From Nocardioides sp. W7 (GTDB lineage Bacteria; Actinomycetota; Actinomycetes; Propionibacteriales; Nocardioidaceae), in the NCBI RefSeq assembly GCF_022919075.1, contig NZ_CP095078.1, positions 4,464,001 through 4,528,000 of the forward strand: 64,000 bases of DNA. Direction: 5' to 3'. Shown in pieces: positions 26,890 to 36,309 of this stretch. The translations under genes and the position numbers were made by a program. Numbering within the stretch: position 1 is the stretch's first letter; each line of letters starts with the position of its first letter. A model generated the notes under the pieces. It made no database searches. It was not told the origin of the DNA and saw only the letters and a program-made list of their open reading frames with translations.

Positions 26890-28122
26890 TCAGGTCCGGG
26901 AGTCGGCCCCGAGCTGCAACAGGTGCTCCAGCGCGTCCGCGAGCGCGCCGGCGCCCTCCTCGGCGTCGGCGTCGTCGACGTGCTCACCCGGCGCGTGGGA
27001 GACCCCGGTGGGGTTGCGGACGAAGAGCATGGCGGTCGGCACGTGGTCCTTGAGGATCCCGGCGTCGTGCCCGGCGCCGGTGCCGAGCACCGGTGCGTCC
27101 CCGAGCGTGGCCGCCAGCGAGTCGCGCAGGCCGGCGTCGAAGTCGACCGTCGGGCTGAACGACTCCTCGACCATCGTCGCGGCGCAGCCCTCCTCGGCCG
27201 CGAGCAGGCTCGCCGCCTCGCGGATCTGCTCCACCACGACGTTGGTGACGACGTCGTCGGGGTGGCGTACGTCGACCCACGCGTCGACGCGGGACGCGAT
27301 GACGTTGGTCCCGCCCGGGGTGGGGACCAGGCGGCCGACCGTGGCCCGCGCCCCGGGGTGCCGGCGCGCGAGATCGCGGATCGCCGCCACCAGCCGCCCG
27401 GTCGCCACCATCGGGTCGCGGCGGTCCGCCATCAGCGTGGTGCCGGCGTGATTGCCCTCGCCGGTGATGCTGACCCGCCAGCGGCCGTGCCCCAGGATCG
27501 AGGACGCGACGGCGATCGGGCGGTCCAGGTCGACCAGCCCCCGCCCCTGCTCCACGTGCACCTCCACGAAGGCCGCCATCCGGCCGAGCGCCTCACGGTC
27601 GGGCCCGAGACGCTCCGGGTCCAGCCCGCCGGCCGCGACGACCTCGGCGAACGTGCGCCCGTCGACGTCGGTCAGGGCGCGGGCGCGGTCGGGGCTGATC
27701 GCCCCGGTCATCAGCCGGGACCCCAGGCAGGCCACGCCGAAGCGCGAGCCCTCCTCCTCGGGGAACACCGTGACGGCCAGCGGCCGCTCCCCCAGCGCCC
27801 CGCGCTCGCGCAGCAGGTCGACGGCCACGAGCGCGGCGACGACGCCGAGGGGACCGTCGTACGCGCCACCACCCGGCACCGAGTCCAGGTGGCTGCCGGT
27901 GACGACGGCGTCGTCGCGCGAGCCGCCGGGCGCGTGCCAGGCCCAGATCGCACCGTTGCGGTCGACCTCGACCTCCAGGCCCCGGCGCTCGGCGTGCGCG
28001 ACGAACCACTCCCGCAGCTCGTGCTCGGCCGAGGAGTGCACCAGCCGGGAGTAGCCCCCACGCTGCGGGTCGCGCCCGACGTCCGCGATCTCGGCCAGCA
28101 GGCCGGCGACGGTGTCGCTCAC
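26890..28122 (-). CDS. M20-type Zn/Mn hydrolase, N-carbamoyl-L-amino acid hydrolase / allantoate amidohydrolase family
   Basis: This 410-aa amidohydrolase would remove an N-carbamoyl or ureido group, releasing ammonia and CO2. The dinuclear metal ligands are visible: GSHLDSVPGGGAYDG (His, bridging Asp), FPEEEGSRFG (Glu pair), HVEQG, and GAGHDAG (His). Dimer-domain residues GNHAGTT and RVDAWVDVRH match the HydC/AllC family. It is the last gene of the leftward catabolic operon; its ATG overlaps the upstream oxidase stop by 4 bp. The exact substrate cannot be told from sequence. Confidence 0.88.
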   Translation of the reverse strand: MSDTVAGLLAEIADVGRDPQRGGYSRLVHSSAEHELREWFVAHAERRGLEVEVDRNGAIWAWHAPGGSRDDAVVTGSHLDSVPGGGAYDGPLGVVAALVAVDLLRERGALGERPLAVTVFPEEEGSRFGVACLGSRLMTGAISPDRARALTDVDGRTFAEVVAAGGLDPERLGPDREALGRMAAFVEVHVEQGRGLVDLDRPIAVASSILGHGRWRVSITGEGNHAGTTLMADRRDPMVATGRLVAAIRDLARRHPGARATVGRLVPTPGGTNVIASRVDAWVDVRHPDDVVTNVVVEQIREAASLLAAEEGCAATMVEESFSPTVDFDAGLRDSLAATLGDAPVLGTGAGHDAGILKDHVPTAMLFVRNPTGVSHAPGEHVDDADAEEGAGALADALEHLLQLGADSRT

Positions 28123-29300
28123 CGCATCTCCCCCGCGCCGACGTACGGGTGCAGGCTGCTCAGCGGCCGGCCCTCGGCGAACCGCTCCAGGCGGAAGTCC
28201 GAGGCCGGTACGTCGGGGTCGGTGCTGTCGCCCTCGAGCACCAGGTCGGCCACCAGGTCACCGACGGCGGGGCTGATCTTGAACCCGTGGCCGGCGAACC
28301 CGGCGGCCAGGATCAGGCCCTCGACGCCGCCCACCGGCGCGATCACCGGGTTCCAGTCCGGCGGTACGTCGTACACGCCGGCGTAGGTGTGGGTGACCGA
28401 CGGCTCGGGGAAGCCCGGGAAGCGGTGCAGGACCTTCTCGGCGTACTTCTCGATGCTGGCCTCGGAGGCGATGTTCGAGTAGGCGTCCGGGTCCACCAGC
28501 TTCGGGGCGAAGTCGCCGTGGTCGCTGTTGCCGACCAGGAACTGGCCCGAGCCCTCGAGCCGGCAGTACTGCAGGCTGACCAGGTCCGAGACCACCGGCA
28601 GGTCCGGCAGCGGCTCACCGGCGTCGACGATCAGCAGCTCGGAGCGGTAGGCCTCCACCGGGAAGTCGACGCCGAGCTCGGCGAGCAGCTTCTTGGACCA
28701 CCACCCCGAGGCCACGATCACCTGGTCCGCGTCGACCTCCTCGCCGCTCTCCAGGACCACCCCGGACACCCGGTCGCCCTCGGTCCGGATCCGGGCGACG
28801 GGCGTGTGCTGCCGGACCTTCGCGCCCCGGGCGCGGGCCTGCTGGCCGAAGTGGAGGGCCAGCTGGGTGGCGTCGGCGAACCCGCCACGGGGTTCGTACG
28901 ACGCCAGGGCGACGTCCTCGACCGCCATCATCGGCCACAGCTCCTGGAGCCGGTCGGGGTCGATCAGGTCGACCTCGATGCCGAGCCCCTGGTGCATCGC
29001 GGTGTTGGCCCGCAGGGGGTCTGCGTTCTCCGCCCCGACGATGACGGAGTAGCCGACCTGCCGGAAGCCGACCTCGGCACCGAGGCGCTCGAAGGTCGGC
29101 AGGCTGCGCCAGGCCATCGCGGCGATCGACGGCACGCCGTAGTGGGAGCGCACGATCCCGCTCGACTTGCCGGTCCCGCCGCTGGCCAGGCTGTGCCGTT
29201 CGAGCACGAGGACGTCGCTCACGCCCCGCTCGGTGAGGGCCCGGGCGATCGAGAGCCCGATCAGCCCGCCCCCGACGACGACCACGCGCCGACCGGTCAT
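28119..29300 (-). CDS. FAD-dependent amine/amino-acid oxidase (DAO family, sarcosine-oxidase-beta-like)
   Basis: This 393-aa protein starts with the FAD dinucleotide fold VVVVGGGLIGLSIARALTERG and has the DAO-family GKSSGIVRSHYG segment near 43-54. A second FAD-contact region near the C-terminus reads PVIAPVGGVEGLILAAGFAGHGFKISPAVGDLVADL. It likely oxidises a C-N bond of a secondary or N-methylated amine, giving an imine, H2O2 and an aldehyde or oxo product. It overlaps both neighbours by 4 bp (ATGA) and so is made together with the flavin reductase and the carbamoyl hydrolase. Confidence 0.9.
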   Translation of the reverse strand: MTGRRVVVVGGGLIGLSIARALTERGVSDVLVLERHSLASGGTGKSSGIVRSHYGVPSIAAMAWRSLPTFERLGAEVGFRQVGYSVIVGAENADPLRANTAMHQGLGIEVDLIDPDRLQELWPMMAVEDVALASYEPRGGFADATQLALHFGQQARARGAKVRQHTPVARIRTEGDRVSGVVLESGEEVDADQVIVASGWWSKKLLAELGVDFPVEAYRSELLIVDAGEPLPDLPVVSDLVSLQYCRLEGSGQFLVGNSDHGDFAPKLVDPDAYSNIASEASIEKYAEKVLHRFPGFPEPSVTHTYAGVYDVPPDWNPVIAPVGGVEGLILAAGFAGHGFKISPAVGDLVADLVLEGDSTDPDVPASDFRLERFAEGRPLSSLHPYVGAGEMR

Positions 29301-29857
29301 GACAGTGCTCCTTCACGGGCCGCGGCGGCGGCCACCGCGGTGAGGGTCTCGACCCGGCGCGGGGCGCGCGGGGTCAGGTCGCGAAAGCCGCCGGCCAGGT
29401 GGACCAGCGGCTCCCGCAGGGTGTCGACGTCGAGCCCGAGCACCCGCAGCAGCACGATCTCGTGGTCGCCCGCGGGCAGGTGCCCCTGGACCTCGCAGTC
29501 CAGCCAGACGCCGGCACCCCGGACGAGCACCGCCCCCTCGGGGGTCACCGCGGTGTCGACGCCCACGAACCGGTCGCCCTCCTTCGCGCCCAGGGCCCGG
29601 CAGGCGGCGCCCTGGTCGGCAGCCAGCACGCTGACTCCCAGCCGGGTCGCCTCCTGCAGCCGCTGCCAGGTTCGCGAGCCGTGCATGACGCACACCGAGA
29701 CCAGCGGCGGATCCAGCGAGACCGCCGTGAAGGAGCTGGCCGCCATGCCGACCAGCTCCCCCTCGAGCTCGGCGCAGACCGCGGTCACCCCGGTCGGGAA
29801 GCTGGCGTACGCGGCCCGCAGGGTGGCCGGATCGGTGTCGGTCGTCATGAGTGTCAT
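29297..29857 (-). CDS. NAD(P)H:flavin reductase (HpaC/DIM6 type)
   Basis: This is a 186-aa flavin-binding split-barrel protein. YASFPTGVTAVCAELEGELVGMAASSFTAVSLDPPLVSVCV is the family's flavin-binding opening, and GDHEIVLLRVLGLD the conserved C-terminal strand. It supplies reduced flavin to a partner monooxygenase, presumably the acyl-CoA-dehydrogenase-fold protein encoded just upstream. A ribosome site GGGAG precedes the ATG at 29857, and a second in-frame ATG is at 29845. Downstream it overlaps the FAD oxidase start by 4 bp. Confidence 0.92.
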   Translation of the reverse strand: MTLMTTDTDPATLRAAYASFPTGVTAVCAELEGELVGMAASSFTAVSLDPPLVSVCVMHGSRTWQRLQEATRLGVSVLAADQGAACRALGAKEGDRFVGVDTAVTPEGAVLVRGAGVWLDCEVQGHLPAGDHEIVLLRVLGLDVDTLREPLVHLAGGFRDLTPRAPRRVETLTAVAAAAAREGALS

Positions 29858-29903
29858 CAGCGTGCTCCCGTGGTCGTCGGTCCGGAGGGTGGTGGGCGCT
29901 CGG

Positions 29904-31079
29904 TCAGGCCTCGACGGGGGTCAGGCCGCCGTTGCCGTTGACCGAGAACCCCTGGGCGAGCAGCGAGGCGCCGAGGTTGCGGGTGTAGTTGTCCACCCGG
30001 TAGTGCAGCGAGAACGCGCGGGTGTCGCGGTAGAAGCGCTCCAGCGGGTAGCTCTTGAACATCGAGCGCGAGCCGCAGACGTCGAGGCAGCGCTGGGTCA
30101 CCTCCAGGGCGACCTGCTTGGCCACGGTCAGCGCGTGCACGCCCCGGAACTCGCCCTCCGAGCGCTGTCCGGAGTCCCACACGGCGGCGGCGTCGAAGAG
30201 CGCGGCGCGCGCCGAGGAGACCTTCGCGGCCAGCTCGCCGAGCTGGAACTGGATCAGCTCGCTGGTGGCCAGCTGCGGACGCTCGCGCACCCAGTCGATC
30301 GTGAACTCGAGGGCGCCGCGAGCCGCGCCGAGGTGGTTGGCCGCGAACGCGAGCGTGAACGTGCGCGTGTCGTCGGTCTCCCACCAGCCGGGCTCGCCGA
30401 AGATCGCGTCGTCGGGCAGCACGTAGTCGGTGACCTTGACCGCCCAGCTGACCGTGGAGCGCATCCCCAGGACGTCCCAGTTGTCGATGAGCTCGACCTC
30501 GGGGACGTCGCGCGGCACCAGGACGGCGATGGTGCGGTGGTCGTACTCCTCGGTGCCGGGCATGGCCAGCCAGATGACGTAGTGCGAGGCGCCCGGGCCC
30601 AGCGAGGCGAAGTGCTTGGTGCAGTTGAGCACCCACTGCCCCTGCTCGTTGCGCACCAGCTGGCTGGTCGACGTGCCGAGGTTGTTCTTGCCGGGCACGG
30701 ACTCGCTGCCCACGGAGGCGACCAGCTCGCCGGCGCGGGCGATCGGGACGACGTACTTCTCCATCTGCGCGTCCGTGGCCGCGTGGGCGAGCATGCCGAT
30801 GGCGTGGGAGTGCACCTGGAACAGCTGCGCGGTCGGAGCGTCGATGCTCGCCAGGTGCTCGATGAGCTCGTAGTACTCGGCGAAGCCGCCCTCGGTCCAC
30901 AGCCCCGGGCCGCCCCACTTCTCGGGGAGGGTGAGCGCCAGCAGCTCGGCCTCGTGCAGTTCGGTGAAGTTCTCGGTCGGGAAGATCGCCTCGTCGTCGT
31001 AGCGACGGGCCCGGTCGCGGAAGCCCTGGGCGAGGGCGTCGATCGCGGCAAGACGCTTGGTCTGCTCGGGGGAGGTCAT
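29904..31079 (-). CDS. Flavin-dependent monooxygenase of acyl-CoA dehydrogenase fold
   Basis: This 391-aa protein has the acyl-CoA dehydrogenase fold throughout: LPEKWGGPGL near 55, the mid-domain WVLNCTKHFASLGPGASHYVIW, and the C-terminal helix pattern LEVTQRCLDVCGSRSMFKSYPLERFYRDTRAF. The flavin reductase next door indicates a two-component flavin monooxygenase (DszC/SfnB/HpaB-like) that hydroxylates or N-/S-oxygenates a small substrate, not a CoA-thioester dehydrogenase. The usual active-site Glu of acyl-CoA dehydrogenases is not identifiable. It lies 21 bp after the MmgE/PrpD gene in the same operon. Confidence 0.88.
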   Translation of the reverse strand: MTSPEQTKRLAAIDALAQGFRDRARRYDDEAIFPTENFTELHEAELLALTLPEKWGGPGLWTEGGFAEYYELIEHLASIDAPTAQLFQVHSHAIGMLAHAATDAQMEKYVVPIARAGELVASVGSESVPGKNNLGTSTSQLVRNEQGQWVLNCTKHFASLGPGASHYVIWLAMPGTEEYDHRTIAVLVPRDVPEVELIDNWDVLGMRSTVSWAVKVTDYVLPDDAIFGEPGWWETDDTRTFTLAFAANHLGAARGALEFTIDWVRERPQLATSELIQFQLGELAAKVSSARAALFDAAAVWDSGQRSEGEFRGVHALTVAKQVALEVTQRCLDVCGSRSMFKSYPLERFYRDTRAFSLHYRVDNYTRNLGASLLAQGFSVNGNGGLTPVEA

Positions 31080-31100
31080 GGTTTCTCCTTCGTGGTGGGT

Positions 31101-32525
31101 TCAGCGGTGCGTTGCGGCGGTGGAGCGGGGATGGTCGGACGGGTCGGCCAGGGGGTGGAGCAGCGGGGAGAGCGGGTCCAGGGCGACCAGGTCCCGGACG
31201 CCGGAGCACAGCGGCTCGGCGGACAGCGACGCCCAGCGCTCGTCGGGGACGTCGGCGAACTTGGCCCGCACCACGTCCTCCCAGTGCGGGTCCTCCGCGC
31301 TCCCGGCCGCGAGGCACGGACCGCTGGTGACCGTGCGCCCGTCGGCGAGGGTGAGCGTGAGGGTGCTGCGTCGTACGGCGGGGAAGCCGGCCTCGTGCTC
31401 GGGGTCGACGACGATCTCGACGAGGCCGGCCATCCGCGCGATGGTGGGGTCGCCCAGGTCGCGGGTGATCGCGTCGAGGCCGAACCCGCCCGTGGTGAGG
31501 TAGGCGGCCAGCGGCCAGATCAGGTTGAACTGCGCCTCCTCGCTGGTCGCGGGGACGACCCGGGACAGCTCGGCGGCGGCCTGGAAGGTCCGCACCTCGA
31601 CCCGGGTCACCTCGGCGGGATCGAGCCGGTCGCGGCCCAGGTCGCCGAGCACGCGCTCGGCGCCGGCCAGCGCCGGGTGCACCCACCGGCAGCACGGGAA
31701 GGGCTTGACGTAGGTGGTCAGCAGCTGCCACTCGGCGCCCAGGACACCGCCCTCCCCGGGCCGCCGGTCGGCGACGAACTCCGAGCGGTGCGCGGTGAAG
31801 CCGGCCGCGGCGAGCTGCGCGCTGGTGACGCCGACGTGCGCCCCCCAGCCCATCGCGTCCTTGGCCATCGTCGGCTCGGCGACCGCGCGCATGATCAGGT
31901 CGACCGGAGCGTGGTACTCGGCGAGGCCGAGGGCGGCGTCGACCTGGGCCGGCGCCAGCTTCAGCAGCCGGGCGGCGGCGGCCGCCGCCCCGACGGCACC
32001 CCAGGTGCCGCTGCTGTGGAACAGCGGCCAGCGGTCGTGCTGGGCGATCGCGGCCCGGATCCCGACCTCGTAGCCGATGAGCGTGGCGAGCAGGAACTCC
32101 TCGTGGCTGGCGCCGCTCGCCTCGGCCGCGGCGAGGGCGGCGGGGATGATCACCGCACCGGGGTGGCCCTTGGCGAGGGCGTGCCCGTCGTCGTAGTCGA
32201 CGGCGTTCATCAGGGTGCCGTTGGCCAGCGCGGCCCCGGCCGCCGACACCCGGCTGCCGTCGAGCAGGCAGGTGGCCTCGTCCCCGCGCATCGCCGCGGC
32301 GGCGAAGTCGGTGATGATCCGCGCGACGCTCAGCCGGGTGCCGGCCCGGGCGGCGACGGAGGCGTCGAGCGTGAGCATGGCCAGGCGCCGTCGTACCTCA
32401 GGGGGGACCTGGCCCCAGGTGAGCCCGACGACGAAGTCCAGCACGTCGGCCGATTGTGTTGCGTTATCGGCATTGTCGATCGTCATATTTACAACACCTG
32501 ATCGATGGTCGACGCGGATCGGCAT
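31101..32525 (-). CDS. MmgE/PrpD family protein
   Basis: This 474-aa protein is of the 2-methylcitrate/cis-aconitate lyase-like family. Recognisable segments are NGTLMNAVDYDDGHALAKGHPGAVIIPAALAAAE (most relatives have His where this has Ala-Val before DYDD), GTWGAVGAAAAAARLL, and KPFPCCRWVHPALAG. Relatives with DUF1028 or hydrolase neighbours usually act on organic acids other than methylcitrate. ATG at 32525 is the start used, since GGAGG precedes the overlapping ATGATG at 32528-32523 within the M20 stop; ATG at 32486 is the alternative and would skip 13 odd residues. It continues the leftward operon. Confidence 0.87.
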   Translation of the reverse strand: MPIRVDHRSGVVNMTIDNADNATQSADVLDFVVGLTWGQVPPEVRRRLAMLTLDASVAARAGTRLSVARIITDFAAAAMRGDEATCLLDGSRVSAAGAALANGTLMNAVDYDDGHALAKGHPGAVIIPAALAAAEASGASHEEFLLATLIGYEVGIRAAIAQHDRWPLFHSSGTWGAVGAAAAAARLLKLAPAQVDAALGLAEYHAPVDLIMRAVAEPTMAKDAMGWGAHVGVTSAQLAAAGFTAHRSEFVADRRPGEGGVLGAEWQLLTTYVKPFPCCRWVHPALAGAERVLGDLGRDRLDPAEVTRVEVRTFQAAAELSRVVPATSEEAQFNLIWPLAAYLTTGGFGLDAITRDLGDPTIARMAGLVEIVVDPEHEAGFPAVRRSTLTLTLADGRTVTSGPCLAAGSAEDPHWEDVVRAKFADVPDERWASLSAEPLCSGVRDLVALDPLSPLLHPLADPSDHPRSTAATHR

Positions 32526-33712
32526 CATCGGCCCTCCTCCCGGTCCGGCAGGTGTACGGCGAGCCGCCCGGCCTGGGCGATCAGCGCCGCCAGCAGCGCC
32601 GTGCGGGGTACGACGGAGTCGCGGAGCACCGTCTCGGCGCGGCTGCACTGGTCGAACGCGGTCGGGCCCAGACCGTCGAGCGCGAGCGGGGCGAGCTGCC
32701 CGACCAGGCTGGCGTCGGAGCCGCCCATCTCGTCGATGCGGCGCAGCGCGAGCCCGGCTCCGAACGCGAGCTCCTCGGCGAGTGCGTAGACGGGGTCGGT
32801 CACGGTGCGCGGCAGGGCCGGGCGGGTGATCCCGCCGGAGATCTCGACGGTGACGCCCGCGCCGGCGCCGGCCTCGGCGAGCCGGCGGACCTCGGCGACC
32901 AGCGCCTCGCCGGCGGCGTCGTCCGGTGCCCGAAGGTCGAGGTGCAGCTCGGCATGGTCGGGGACGACCTGGCGCGCGGTGCCGCCGCGCAGGATCCCGA
33001 CGGTGCAGATGGTGCGCCGCGACCGGTCGGTGAGCGCCTCGAGCCCGGCGACGAGCGGGGCCAGCGCGGCCACGGCGCTCGCGCCGTTCTCGTCGGTGCT
33101 GTGCGCGGTGCGACCGCGGGCGGTGATGATCATGGCGCCGACCGCGCCGCGGGAGACGATCACGCCGCCGTCGACTTGTCCGGCCTCCAGGGCCAGGCAG
33201 ACGTCGGTGCGCCGGCCGAGGTCGGCCAGCCAATCGCGGCTCCCGACGCTGCCGAGCTCCTCGTCGGGGACCAGGGCGTAGGTGATCGAGGCGACGCCCG
33301 GGACGCCCGTCTCCAACGCGGCCGCGATCGCGTGCACGGCCATCGCGAGAGCGCACTTCATGTCGCCGAGGCCGGGACCGGACATGACGGGGCGGTCGGT
33401 GACGACGGGCCAGTCGGCCGTCGCGCCCGCGGGCCACACGGTGTCGGCGTGGCCGAGCACCAGCACCCGCAGTCCGGGCCGCCCGGTCTCGAGGGTGGCC
33501 TCGAAGGCCTGCCCGCGGTCGGGCCCGATCGAGTGGGTGGACGCGGTGAAGCCCAGGGGCGCCAGCTGCTCGGCGACCAGGCTGCTCACCCGGTCGACAC
33601 CGGCGGGCACGTACGACCCGCTCTCGACCTCGGTGAGCGAGGCCGCCAGGGCGAGGATGTCGTCCAGGCGCGGCTCGAGCAGGGCGGCGAGGTCCGCCAC
33701 GCCCTCAGGCAT
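32525..33712 (-). CDS. M20-family metallopeptidase, carboxypeptidase G2/ArgE-like
   Basis: This 395-aa hydrolase has LVLGHADTVWPAG (His-x-Asp), GPGLGDMK (bridging Asp), LVPDEELGS (Glu-Glu), LALEAGQ, and the late GGSDASLVGQLAPLALDGLGP, which resembles carboxypeptidase G2 (SDGN...DGLG) more than ArgE. It probably cleaves an amide between an acyl group and an amino acid such as glutamate. The ATG at 33712 lies 8 bp inside the DUF1028 gene. The open frame extends upstream but without family similarity. Confidence 0.87.
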   Translation of the reverse strand: MPEGVADLAALLEPRLDDILALAASLTEVESGSYVPAGVDRVSSLVAEQLAPLGFTASTHSIGPDRGQAFEATLETGRPGLRVLVLGHADTVWPAGATADWPVVTDRPVMSGPGLGDMKCALAMAVHAIAAALETGVPGVASITYALVPDEELGSVGSRDWLADLGRRTDVCLALEAGQVDGGVIVSRGAVGAMIITARGRTAHSTDENGASAVAALAPLVAGLEALTDRSRRTICTVGILRGGTARQVVPDHAELHLDLRAPDDAAGEALVAEVRRLAEAGAGAGVTVEISGGITRPALPRTVTDPVYALAEELAFGAGLALRRIDEMGGSDASLVGQLAPLALDGLGPTAFDQCSRAETVLRDSVVPRTALLAALIAQAGRLAVHLPDREEGR

Positions 33713-34403
33713 CGACGACCGCCTCCTCCAGGTCCGCGCCGGGGGCCACGCCCCGCGCGGCGTCGGGGTCGATCGCCCGGCTGACGTACTCGCCGGCGGC
33801 CGGGCCGTACAGCTCCCACAGCCGGCGCAGCTCGCGCAGCGGCTCGGGGTGCTCGTCGACCCGCAGGTCGACCAGCGGGAACGACTCGGCACCGTGCACG
33901 CGCAGGCACGCCGAGCGCAGCGGGTCGGGCTCGCCGCCGGCGGCGAGGCCCGCTTCGAGCGCGCGGACCAGCCGCTCCCCCAGCTCCAGGCCGGCATCGG
34001 CGGCGAAGGCGGCGCTCGCGGCGTCGCCGACGACCTGCCCGACGAGGATGTTGCCGACGACGACGTGGTCGTCGGCGCTCACCACTGCGACCCCGGTGCG
34101 GTCGACGTGGGCGCCGGTCCACCCGACGCCGGGCCCGGAGGTGCCGATCGCCGCGAGCTGGCGCCACTCGGCGTGCACGCTGGAGTGCCGGGCACCCTCG
34201 ACGGCCTCCTCGGCGCTCGCACCGAGCGCCATCAGGTCGAGCATCCGCGGCCCGAGCCGGGGGTCGGTCCGGTGCTGGGTGACGACGGCACCGACGCCGG
34301 TGCGCAGCCACGGCACCCGGGCGCCGACGGCGACGTCGGAGGTGCTGGTCGCGACGCCGAGCTGGCCGGTGCGCTCGCAGCGGGCGAGGACGGAGTACGT
34401 CAC
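33705..34403 (-). CDS. DUF1028 (Ntn-hydrolase-like) protein
   Basis: This 232-aa protein starts MTYSVLARCERTGQLGVATSTSDVAVGARVPWLRTGVGAVVTQ, the hallmark opening of DUF1028. Members have an Ntn-hydrolase-like fold and no settled function. Family-typical NILVGQVVGDAASAAFAADAGLELGERLVRALEAGLAAGGEPDPLRSACLRVHG follows. GTG at 34403 overlaps the ATPase stop (GTGA). Close linkage to an M20 peptidase and a polyamine-type importer suggests it acts on the imported compound or its amide intermediate. Confidence 0.88.
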   Translation of the reverse strand: MTYSVLARCERTGQLGVATSTSDVAVGARVPWLRTGVGAVVTQHRTDPRLGPRMLDLMALGASAEEAVEGARHSSVHAEWRQLAAIGTSGPGVGWTGAHVDRTGVAVVSADDHVVVGNILVGQVVGDAASAAFAADAGLELGERLVRALEAGLAAGGEPDPLRSACLRVHGAESFPLVDLRVDEHPEPLRELRRLWELYGPAAGEYVSRAIDPDAARGVAPGADLEEAVVDA

Positions 34404-35500
34404 CGGGTCACCGCCCACAGGTCGGCGCTGCGCCACGAGACCCGGCACGGAGCGTCGGGGCTCACGCTGGCGGGCAGCGTGCGGCTGGCCAGGTCGGCGG
34501 TGACGACCTGGCCGCCGGCGAGCTCGACGCGCACCGAGGTGCGCGCCCCCAGGAAGGCGATGTCACGCACGATCCCGTCGGCGCGGAAGTCGCTCGGCTC
34601 GTCGGACTGCAGGCCGACCACCTCGGGACGAAGGATCATCGTGACCCGCTTGTCGCCAGGGACCTCGCCCACCCCGTCGATCCGGCCCTGGCCGACGCCG
34701 GGGATGGAGACGTCGTACGTCCCCTGGCCGGCGGCGGTGACCACGCCGTCGAGACTGTTCGAGGCGCCGACGAAGCCGGCGGCGAAGCGGGTGGCCGGCT
34801 GGTGGTAGACCTCGGCCGGGGTGGCCACCTGCACGAGGTCACCGTCCTGCATCAGCCCGACCCGGTCGGACATGGCGAACGCCTCCTCCTGGTCGTGGGT
34901 CACGTAGACGAAGGTGATGCCGAGCTCGTGCTGCACCGACTTCAGCAGCACCTGCATCTGACGGCGCATCCGCAGGTCGAGGGCGCCGAGCGGCTCGTCC
35001 AGCAGCAGCACGCGCGGGCCGAGCACCAGCGAACGGGCCAGGGCGACGCGCTGCTGCATGCCCCCGCTGAGCTGGCGCGGCCGGTGGTTCTCCTTGCCGG
35101 TCAGCTCGACCAGGTCGAGGAGCCGGCCGACCTTCTCCTGGATCGCCTGCTTGCCCTCCTTGCGCTCACGCAGCCCGAAGGCCACGTTCTCGAAGACGTT
35201 CAGGTGCGGGAAGAGGGCGTAGTTCTGGAAGACCGTGTGCACCGGCCGCCTGTGCGGCGGGACCCCCTGGATCTCCTTGCCGTCGACGAGGATCCGCCCG
35301 CCGGTGGCCTGCTCGAGGCCGGCGATCATCCGCAGCGTCGTGGTCTTGCCGCAGCCGCTGGGTCCGAGGAGGGAGAAGAACTCACCTCCCTTGATGTCCA
35401 GGTTGATGCCCTTGACGACGTGGTGGTCGGCGAAGGAGCAGTCGAGGTCCTCCAGCCGGAGCGAGGCGGGGCTGTAGTCCGGGTCGACGGCGGTGGTCAT
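34400..35500 (-). CDS. Polyamine-type ABC transporter ATPase (PotA-like)
   Basis: This 366-aa ATPase shows Walker A GPSGCGKTT, the Q-loop VFQNYALFPHLNV, signature LSGGMQQRVALARSLVLGPRVLLLDEPLGALD and switch THDQEEA. A C-terminal TOBE domain (about 280-366) is present, as in PotA and CUT1 ATPases. The ATG at 35500 overlaps the stop of the PotC-like permease by 4 bp. The protein powers uptake through the two permeases encoded just upstream. Confidence 0.94.
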   Translation of the reverse strand: MTTAVDPDYSPASLRLEDLDCSFADHHVVKGINLDIKGGEFFSLLGPSGCGKTTTLRMIAGLEQATGGRILVDGKEIQGVPPHRRPVHTVFQNYALFPHLNVFENVAFGLRERKEGKQAIQEKVGRLLDLVELTGKENHRPRQLSGGMQQRVALARSLVLGPRVLLLDEPLGALDLRMRRQMQVLLKSVQHELGITFVYVTHDQEEAFAMSDRVGLMQDGDLVQVATPAEVYHQPATRFAAGFVGASNSLDGVVTAAGQGTYDVSIPGVGQGRIDGVGEVPGDKRVTMILRPEVVGLQSDEPSDFRADGIVRDIAFLGARTSVRVELAGGQVVTADLASRTLPASVSPDAPCRVSWRSADLWAVTR

Positions 35501-36309
35501 GAGGCTTCTTCCTCCGAGGTGGCGCGGCGTGCCTGCTTGCTGGGCCAGAACGAGGCCAGCCCGACCAGGCACATGAGCACGAGCGAGACGAACATGAAGG
35601 CGACGGCGATCGCGTTGATCTCCGGCGAGGTGCCGTGGCGCGAGAGGCTCAGGATGAGCACCGGCAGCGTCTCGGTCTCCGGCCCGGCCAGGAAGACCGT
35701 GCTGACGACGTCGTCGAAGGAGAACGTGAAGGAGAGCAGCGAGGCGATCACGACCGCGGGCATCATCATCGGCCACAGCACCCGCAGGAACACGCGGTAC
35801 GGCGGCGCGCCCAGGTCGGCGGCGGCCTCGTCGTACGTGCCGGTCAGGGTCGCGAACCGCGACTGCAGGACCAGGGTCGCGTACGCCGAGCAGAACACGA
35901 TGTGCCCGGCCACGACCGACCAGGTGCCGGTGGTGAGCCCGAGCCGGTCGATCACGACCAGGATGCCCGCGGCGATCACGACCTCGGGGATCATCAGTCG
36001 GGCGTAGGTCAGCGTCTGCAGCACCGCACCGGCCCGCTTGGGCAGCCGGGACACGGCCATCACCGCGGCCAGCGAGAGGGTCACCGCGACCGCGGTGGAG
36101 AGCAGCGCGATGACGCAGCTGGTCCAGAAGTCCTGGCGGACCCGCTCGTCGCCGAAGGCGCCGGTGATCCAATCGAGGGTGAAGCCGCCCCAGCCGATCA
36201 GGTTCTCGTCGGCGTTGAAGGCGTTGACGACCACCATGCCGATCGGCAGGTAGAGGAAGGCCAGGACGACGGCCGTGACGATCGAGGCTGGGCTGAACCG
36301 GCGCTTCAC
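35497..36309 (-). CDS. ABC transporter permease, PotC-like
   Basis: This is a 270-aa membrane permease with about six transmembrane helices. The EAA loop reads DEAAADLGAPPYRVFLRVLWPMMMPAVV, and MIPEVVIAAGILVVIDRLGL with SFTFSFDDVVSTVFLAG is typical of PotC-type spermidine/putrescine permeases. It overlaps both neighbours by 4 bp. Confidence 0.93.
   Translation of the reverse strand: MKRRFSPASIVTAVVLAFLYLPIGMVVVNAFNADENLIGWGGFTLDWITGAFGDERVRQDFWTSCVIALLSTAVAVTLSLAAVMAVSRLPKRAGAVLQTLTYARLMIPEVVIAAGILVVIDRLGLTTGTWSVVAGHIVFCSAYATLVLQSRFATLTGTYDEAAADLGAPPYRVFLRVLWPMMMPAVVIASLLSFTFSFDDVVSTVFLAGPETETLPVLILSLSRHGTSPEINAIAVAFMFVSLVLMCLVGLASFWPSKQARRATSEEEAS

Noticed and set aside
28149..32501. 1450-codon plus-strand frame through the catabolic operon
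   Set aside because: It crosses several well-supported minus-strand genes and reads as low-complexity GC-shadow sequence.
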